Shown here: positions 51,542 to 55,513 of the stretch, one piece after another
How positions within the stretch are numbered: the first letter of the stretch is position 1
How the letters are laid out: each line of letters starts with the position of its first letter
From: Niallia nealsonii
GTDB lineage: Bacteria > Bacillota > Bacilli > Bacillales > Cytobacillaceae
Assembly: GCF_002835805.1 (NCBI RefSeq)
Contig: NZ_PISE01000060.1
Span: forward strand, 1-55,513
Reading direction: 5' to 3'
DNA length: 55,513 nt
The notes under the pieces: generated by a model
Told to the model about the DNA's origin: nothing
The model's input: only the letters and a program-made list of their open reading frames with translations
The model's database searches: none
Made by a program: the position numbers and the translations under genes

Positions 51542-52054
51542 TTATTTTTTTATAGCACCACAAGAAACTCGTGCACCTGAATCTCCAGCAGGCTGTGTCA
51601 TGCCATCATCTCCTGTTTCTGTTATAACTATAGACGTTCCCTTTTTTTGAAACAAAGAGTTTTTCCCCTCTTTTAAAGTAACTTGGGGAGCCATAATTTC
51701 TGCCTTTACTGTTCCATCATCTTCTGCAATAATATTTGGCAAATCCCCTGCATGTGCCCCCTTCGGATAAAGGAGGCCATGGTCTTTTTTATCTGGATTA
51801 AAATGATTGCCTGCCGATTGAAAATCAGGAGCATCGCATTTTTTTGTTTCATGAATATGAATGCCGTGGACACCAGGTGTTAATCCTTTTAAATCTAAGC
51901 TTAACATAACCCCATTTGATTTCTCTGTTAATGTAATGCTCCCTAATGAATCACCTACATCATTAAACATTTCTACATCCATTTTTGTCACATTTCCTTG
52001 TGCGCAACCGCTAAGAAGAAACAGCATGACACATAATACGATTAATTTTTTCAT
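51542..52054 (-). CDS. Cu/Zn superoxide dismutase-like lipoprotein lacking one copper ligand
   Basis: A 170-residue protein from ATG 52054 (GGAGG before). A lipoprotein signal ends LLSGC. Copper/zinc ligands His66, His68, His84, His92, His101 and Asp104 are present, as are the disulfide cysteines (C73, C165) and Arg162. The last copper ligand, normally His in a VVHE/IMIHE motif, is Thr145 (SIVITETGDD). B. subtilis YojM-type proteins also deviate at copper ligands. Dismutase activity is therefore doubtful; a copper-binding or structural role is possible. Confidence 0.87.
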   Translation of the reverse strand: MKKLIVLCVMLFLLSGCAQGNVTKMDVEMFNDVGDSLGSITLTEKSNGVMLSLDLKGLTPGVHGIHIHETKKCDAPDFQSAGNHFNPDKKDHGLLYPKGAHAGDLPNIIAEDDGTVKAEIMAPQVTLKEGKNSLFQKKGTSIVITETGDDGMTQPAGDSGARVSCGAIKK

Positions 52055-52206
52055 CTTTTTAGCCTCCGCAAACATTTTTTTTAGTTTTTGTAGAAATGAA
52101 AATATTTATGCCCGTTTATTCATGTCCATAAAAAAATCGATATGATACTATTTAGTTAGCGGCTAAATGAAAATAGCTGCTTTTAAAAAATGAAGGGGGT
52201 TTTTTT

Positions 52207-52587
52207 TTGTCGGAATTAAAGGTAGGAGAAATTGTTGCTGCTTTTTATAAAACAGGAAAATATATAGGAGAAATAAAGGAGATTCGTGCACAAAGTTATT
52301 TGGTGGAAGTTCTTGCCGTTTTAAAACACCCGATGCAAGGTGACCTTCATCATCCGAAAATAGTAGATGGAGTTTTTTTTCACGAACGAAAAGCACTTAA
52401 CTTTAAGGAAAAAACCAATGTACCAAAACAAATGGCCAAAAGATTGGAAGAACCCGTTCCAAACTATCAAGATTCTTTACGCACCTCTTTAGAAAAAATG
52501 AAACAAGAGCTTACAGAAGATTCGTCAGCGTTTGCAGAACGGAGTTTGCAAAACCTTCATATAATCGAAAAAGAATATTCCTTATAA
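52207..52587 (+). CDS. kapB: Kinase-associated protein KapB
   Basis: A 126-residue protein matching KapB of the KinB sporulation pathway (KVGEIVAAFYKTGKYIGEI, VEVLAVLKHPMQGDLHHP). In B. subtilis KapB is a lipoprotein needed with KinB for phosphorelay input; no lipoprotein signal is visible here and the start is TTG after GAAGGGGG. kinB, its usual neighbour, is absent from the window. A dispersed repeat begins at its stop codon. Confidence 0.88.
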   Translation: MSELKVGEIVAAFYKTGKYIGEIKEIRAQSYLVEVLAVLKHPMQGDLHHPKIVDGVFFHERKALNFKEKTNVPKQMAKRLEEPVPNYQDSLRTSLEKMKQELTEDSSAFAERSLQNLHIIEKEYSL

Positions 52588-52637
52588 AGTGAAACTTCAA
52601 TCAATGGGAGTCTTACTGCCCATTAATGTGTGATAAA
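52584..52637 (+). repeat. Dispersed GTGAAAC repeat, copy 3
   Basis: TAAAGTGAAACTTCAATCA at the left, including the kapB stop, and GCCCATTAATGTGTGATAAA at the right. Confidence 0.6.
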
Positions 52638-52665
52638 CAACTTTTGTCATCCAGTCATGCAAATA

Positions 52666-52713
52666 AAAAAGTGGGATAAATGAAAATGCTTCATTTCATT
52701 CACCCCACTTTTT
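52666..52713. terminator. Bidirectional terminator between kapB and kapD
   Basis: AAAAAGTGGG / CCCACTTTTT outer stem with an inner ATGAAA/TTCAT hairpin. Confidence 0.85.
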
Positions 52714-52742
52714 GTACATATAAGCTTAATGTTTGATTTCTT

Positions 52743-53360
52743 TTAAGCAAACTTATTAAATAGTTTCGAAACATCAATTAAGTCTCCAATAGTTGTTGGT
52801 TCAGGTTTTTCCAAATATTTTTTATCTTGTTCAACAAGTCTGAAAATATGATAGGTCGTTAGGGCATCATCCAAGGCACGATGATGTCGCCCTGTTCCTT
52901 CTCTTCCATATTCTTTAACAGCCTTCCATAATCCAGTTTGATTTTGATCACCAAAAAAACGCTTATATTCCATCGACAAATCTACTTCGTCCAATTGTAG
53001 GGAGAAGGGAATACCCGCTTTAAAGCAGTTGTTTTTTAATACCTTCATATCCATATTGCCCCAGGTGACAATAATGTTATGATAGCCACAACATACTTCC
53101 TCTATTTTCTTCACTAAGTCGTAAAAAGATATTCCTTTATTCACATCTTGTTGTGATATATGTAGAAAGGTTTTGCATCTTTCAGAAAGAATTGGAAATT
53201 TACGGGGAGCAACATAGGACGAAAATTTTTCTCTAACAACATCATTTACAACCGCTACAATACCCACTTCAATAATTTCAGGAAAAAAGCCTTTAAATTT
53301 TGCACTTTTTTCAGGCATCGTAAATTCAAAGTCAATAAATACATATTGATTTTTTTCCAT
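52743..53360 (-). CDS. kapD: 3'-5' exonuclease KapD, inhibitor of the KinB pathway
   Basis: 205 residues from ATG 53360 (GAAGGTGA before it). A DEDDh exonuclease-fold protein: FIDFEFT motif near 8-14, VTWGNMDMKVL near 105, and the final HHRALDDALTTY near 166-177. In B. subtilis KapD inhibits sporulation through KinB. It lies opposite kapB with a shared terminator. Confidence 0.9.
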   Translation of the reverse strand: MEKNQYVFIDFEFTMPEKSAKFKGFFPEIIEVGIVAVVNDVVREKFSSYVAPRKFPILSERCKTFLHISQQDVNKGISFYDLVKKIEEVCCGYHNIIVTWGNMDMKVLKNNCFKAGIPFSLQLDEVDLSMEYKRFFGDQNQTGLWKAVKEYGREGTGRHHRALDDALTTYHIFRLVEQDKKYLEKPEPTTIGDLIDVSKLFNKFA

Positions 53361-53618
53361 CTTTTCACCTTCTTTCACACTCTTATGACGAAAACAGATG
53401 ATTCTAATGATTTCCTACTACTAAAATATGAAAACAAATGCACCATTTATGTTTTTATTATAACAGAATATTTCAGTAACCTTTTTAATTTTCTGTATTT
53501 TTTATACGAATTATGGAAAAATTTTTAATAAAGAGGGAAACAAAAACAGAAGTAATCTTTATCCAAATAATATATGATAAAAAAGAACTACTACTAAAGA
53601 TTAATCAGAGGGAAAAGC

Positions 53619-55475
53619 GTGGTAAAAAAAAGAAGTTATATTATTATAGGCATTATGTTCTGCTTATTTATTTGCATGATTATAGCTGTAGCAAAAGAAA
53701 AAAAGCAGCTAGTCAGCTTTCATGCTTATTTAGAGAAAAAAATATCTATGTCAAACTTGCAGCTTGAAGAAACAAGTTATATAAAGGATAAAAATAATCA
53801 AATCATATCAGAAATCCAAACATCTATTCACAGAAAAAGTTTAACAGAGGAGAAAATACCTAATTTTATAAAACAAGTGTTTATTCTTTCCGAAGATCAA
53901 CATTTCTATGAGCATAAAGGCTTTGATGTTCCTTCTATGGGTAGAGCCCTATTTGCGAATATAGAATCGCAAAGTATAGAGCAAGGAGCCAGTACAATTA
54001 CACAGCAACTGGCACGTAACTACTTAAAATCTTATAACAAAACATATAATCGCAAGCTGCAAGAGCTTTTTTACGCATATGAATTGGAGAGGAAAAGGAC
54101 AAAAGAAGAAATTTTGACTGATTACGTAAATGCCATTTATTTTGCTAACGGAATGTACGGCTTAGAGGCGGCAGCAGAGTTTTACTTTGATGATTCTGTA
54201 GCAAAATTAACAAAGGCTCAGCTTATTTTTTTAGCAAGCATTCCAAATAATCCGACTGTTTACAATCCTATTCATCATTTTAAGCAGACAAAAAAGAGAC
54301 AAGAGCGACTAATTGATCTCCTTGCAGCCAACAACATCATCTCGAAAAAAGAAAGCATACAGTTAAAAAAAGAGAAACTCAGCTTAACCTTAAAAACAGA
54401 GACTGATTTATACCCAGACTATACAACCTATGTAGAAGAAGAATTAAAACAATTAATTGCTGAAAACTATGGCTATACTAAAAAACTGCAAAATGCTTCA
54501 GATAAAGAAAAAGAGATAATAGAAAAGCAGCTGCAGCAAGAAGTTGCTGATTTATATAAAAAAGGCATTACTATTCAAACTGCTCTTTTGCCATCCATTC
54601 AACAAAAAGCTGTAGCAGCGCTAAACAAGACACTTGCTCCTTATGAAACAGAAGGAGCAGCCGTTGTTATTGATCAGCACACACACCAAATTCTGGCATT
54701 AGTAGCAGGGAAAAATTATAAAAAACATGACTTCAACCGAAGCTATCAAGCTTATCGTCAGCCTGGATCTGCCATTAAGCCTCTTTTAGTGTATGCTCCC
54801 TATTTAGAAGAAACGAAAAAAGGAATTTATTCTCAAGTGAATGCAGGAGCATATTGCAGCGGAAGCTATTGCCCCAAAAATTATAGCGGCAAAAATTATG
54901 GAATGGTTACAATCGAAAATGCATTTATCCATTCTTACAATACACCTGCTGTCAGAATTTTAGACACTATTGGCATAGAAAAAGCCTTCACTTATTTACA
55001 GCCTTTTCAATTCCAGCACGTTTCCGAAAATGATTATCATTTATCTGCAGCCGTTGGGGGATTTTCTTCTGGAATAACTCCGTTAGAGCTCACAGATGCT
55101 TATACTACTTTCGGCAATGACGGGACATACAAAAAAGCAAGAGCTATTCTTTCAGTCAAAGATGCAAATGGAAAAGAAATAATGAAATGGAAAGATAAAT
55201 CAATTTCTGTTTGGAGCGAACAGACAAATGAAAAAATGAGGCAACTACTAAAACATACCGTTACATCTGGCACTGCAAAAAAAGCTTATTTTCCCTCCAC
55301 TTATCTTGGCGGCAAAACTGGCACCACTAATAACTATAAAGACTATTGGATTGTCGGCTTATCCAATACCCAAACAGTAGGCGTTTGGGTTGGAAGGGAT
55401 CAGCCAAGCAGCTTAGAAGCAATAGAATCTCAATCGCCTCATCTCCATATATGGAAACAAATAATGAAAAGATAA
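53619..55475 (+). CDS. pbpD: Class A penicillin-binding protein (PbpD/PBP4-like)
   Basis: A 618-residue bifunctional cell-wall synthase. One N-terminal membrane anchor (8-24); glycosyltransferase GT51 domain (about 60-240) with catalytic Glu92 (SEDQHFYEHKGFD) and QGASTITQQ; transpeptidase domain (about 345-605) with Ser384/Lys387 (PGSAIKP), SYN (439-441) and KTG (566-568). GTG start after AGAGGG. Its position next to kapD matches pbpD of B. subtilis. Confidence 0.9.
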   Translation: MVKKRSYIIIGIMFCLFICMIIAVAKEKKQLVSFHAYLEKKISMSNLQLEETSYIKDKNNQIISEIQTSIHRKSLTEEKIPNFIKQVFILSEDQHFYEHKGFDVPSMGRALFANIESQSIEQGASTITQQLARNYLKSYNKTYNRKLQELFYAYELERKRTKEEILTDYVNAIYFANGMYGLEAAAEFYFDDSVAKLTKAQLIFLASIPNNPTVYNPIHHFKQTKKRQERLIDLLAANNIISKKESIQLKKEKLSLTLKTETDLYPDYTTYVEEELKQLIAENYGYTKKLQNASDKEKEIIEKQLQQEVADLYKKGITIQTALLPSIQQKAVAALNKTLAPYETEGAAVVIDQHTHQILALVAGKNYKKHDFNRSYQAYRQPGSAIKPLLVYAPYLEETKKGIYSQVNAGAYCSGSYCPKNYSGKNYGMVTIENAFIHSYNTPAVRILDTIGIEKAFTYLQPFQFQHVSENDYHLSAAVGGFSSGITPLELTDAYTTFGNDGTYKKARAILSVKDANGKEIMKWKDKSISVWSEQTNEKMRQLLKHTVTSGTAKKAYFPSTYLGGKTGTTNNYKDYWIVGLSNTQTVGVWVGRDQPSSLEAIESQSPHLHIWKQIMKR

Positions 55476-55476
55476 A

Positions 55477-55503
55477 AATACCCTTTCAAAAAGGGATTTA
55501 TAA
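55477..55503 (+). terminator. Probable terminator after pbpD
   Basis: AAATACCCTTT / AAAGGGATTT with one bulged A, two bases after the stop and near the window edge. Confidence 0.55.
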
Positions 55504-55513
55504 GTGAAAGAAG

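Noticed and set aside
53513-53767. 84-codon plus-strand open frame at the pbpD start
   Set aside because: It overlaps the true pbpD start in a different frame and has a low-complexity Lys/Tyr composition.

Overview
This AT-rich window reads as chromosome of a spore-forming Bacillaceae. Evidence: a small acid-soluble spore protein gene (tlp), the KinB-pathway genes kapB and kapD, and a long stretch whose order matches the Bacillus subtilis yug/kap region (yugO-like channel, pgi, yugJ, yuzA, yugI, alaT, alaR, yugE, then kapB, kapD, pbpD). The genus cannot be fixed from this; a Niallia-like or related Bacillus is a guess. No phage, CRISPR array or intact insertion sequence is visible. One small MITE-like element with terminal inverted repeats and an 8-bp target duplication lies at 48351-48580.

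Layout. 1-140: promoter and leader of an rRNA operon leaving the window leftwards on the minus strand. 0.9-2 kb: an MgtC-family gene and a lone tRNA-Ala(GGC). 2-4.5 kb: a two-gene carboxy(nor)spermidine polyamine pathway. 4.5-12 kb: an aldA-type aldehyde dehydrogenase with a CcpA-like site, tlp, a FlxA-like protein, a secreted lytic transglycosylase, and stand-alone redox enzymes. 12-18.5 kb (minus): a six-gene operon of a Pot-type ABC importer, a nucleoside hydrolase and an adenine-deaminase-like enzyme, which looks like a dedicated nucleoside/purine scavenging unit. 19.7-25.5 kb (minus): a three-part membrane glycosylation system (GT2, GtcA flippase, GT-C transferase) with a two-component system beside it. 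26.3-30 kb: a sigmaB-type KGG-repeat stress gene, then an electrophile/quinone-type cluster (pirin, hydrolase, flavin reductase, nitroreductase) whose promoter carries a perfect MhqR-like operator.

30-41 kb: a cupin/HD-GYP protein with a small exported protein, a 36-residue membrane peptide under a cre-like site, a canonical adenine deaminase, split chromate transporters with an Lrp-type regulator, a FAD monooxygenase, and a ribA-ribD pair behind a palindromic operator instead of an FMN riboswitch. 40-48 kb: the conserved yug block. 48-55.5 kb: the MITE, an iron-type alcohol dehydrogenase, mntH with a MntR-like box, a SodC-like lipoprotein lacking one copper ligand, kapB, kapD and pbpD. kinB is absent next to kapB.

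The most interesting candidates are the nucleoside-import operon with its divergent deaminase, the riboswitch-free ribA-ribD unit, the regulated glycosylation system, the MITE, and the cre-controlled 36-residue peptide. Several degraded gene pieces lie in the gaps.
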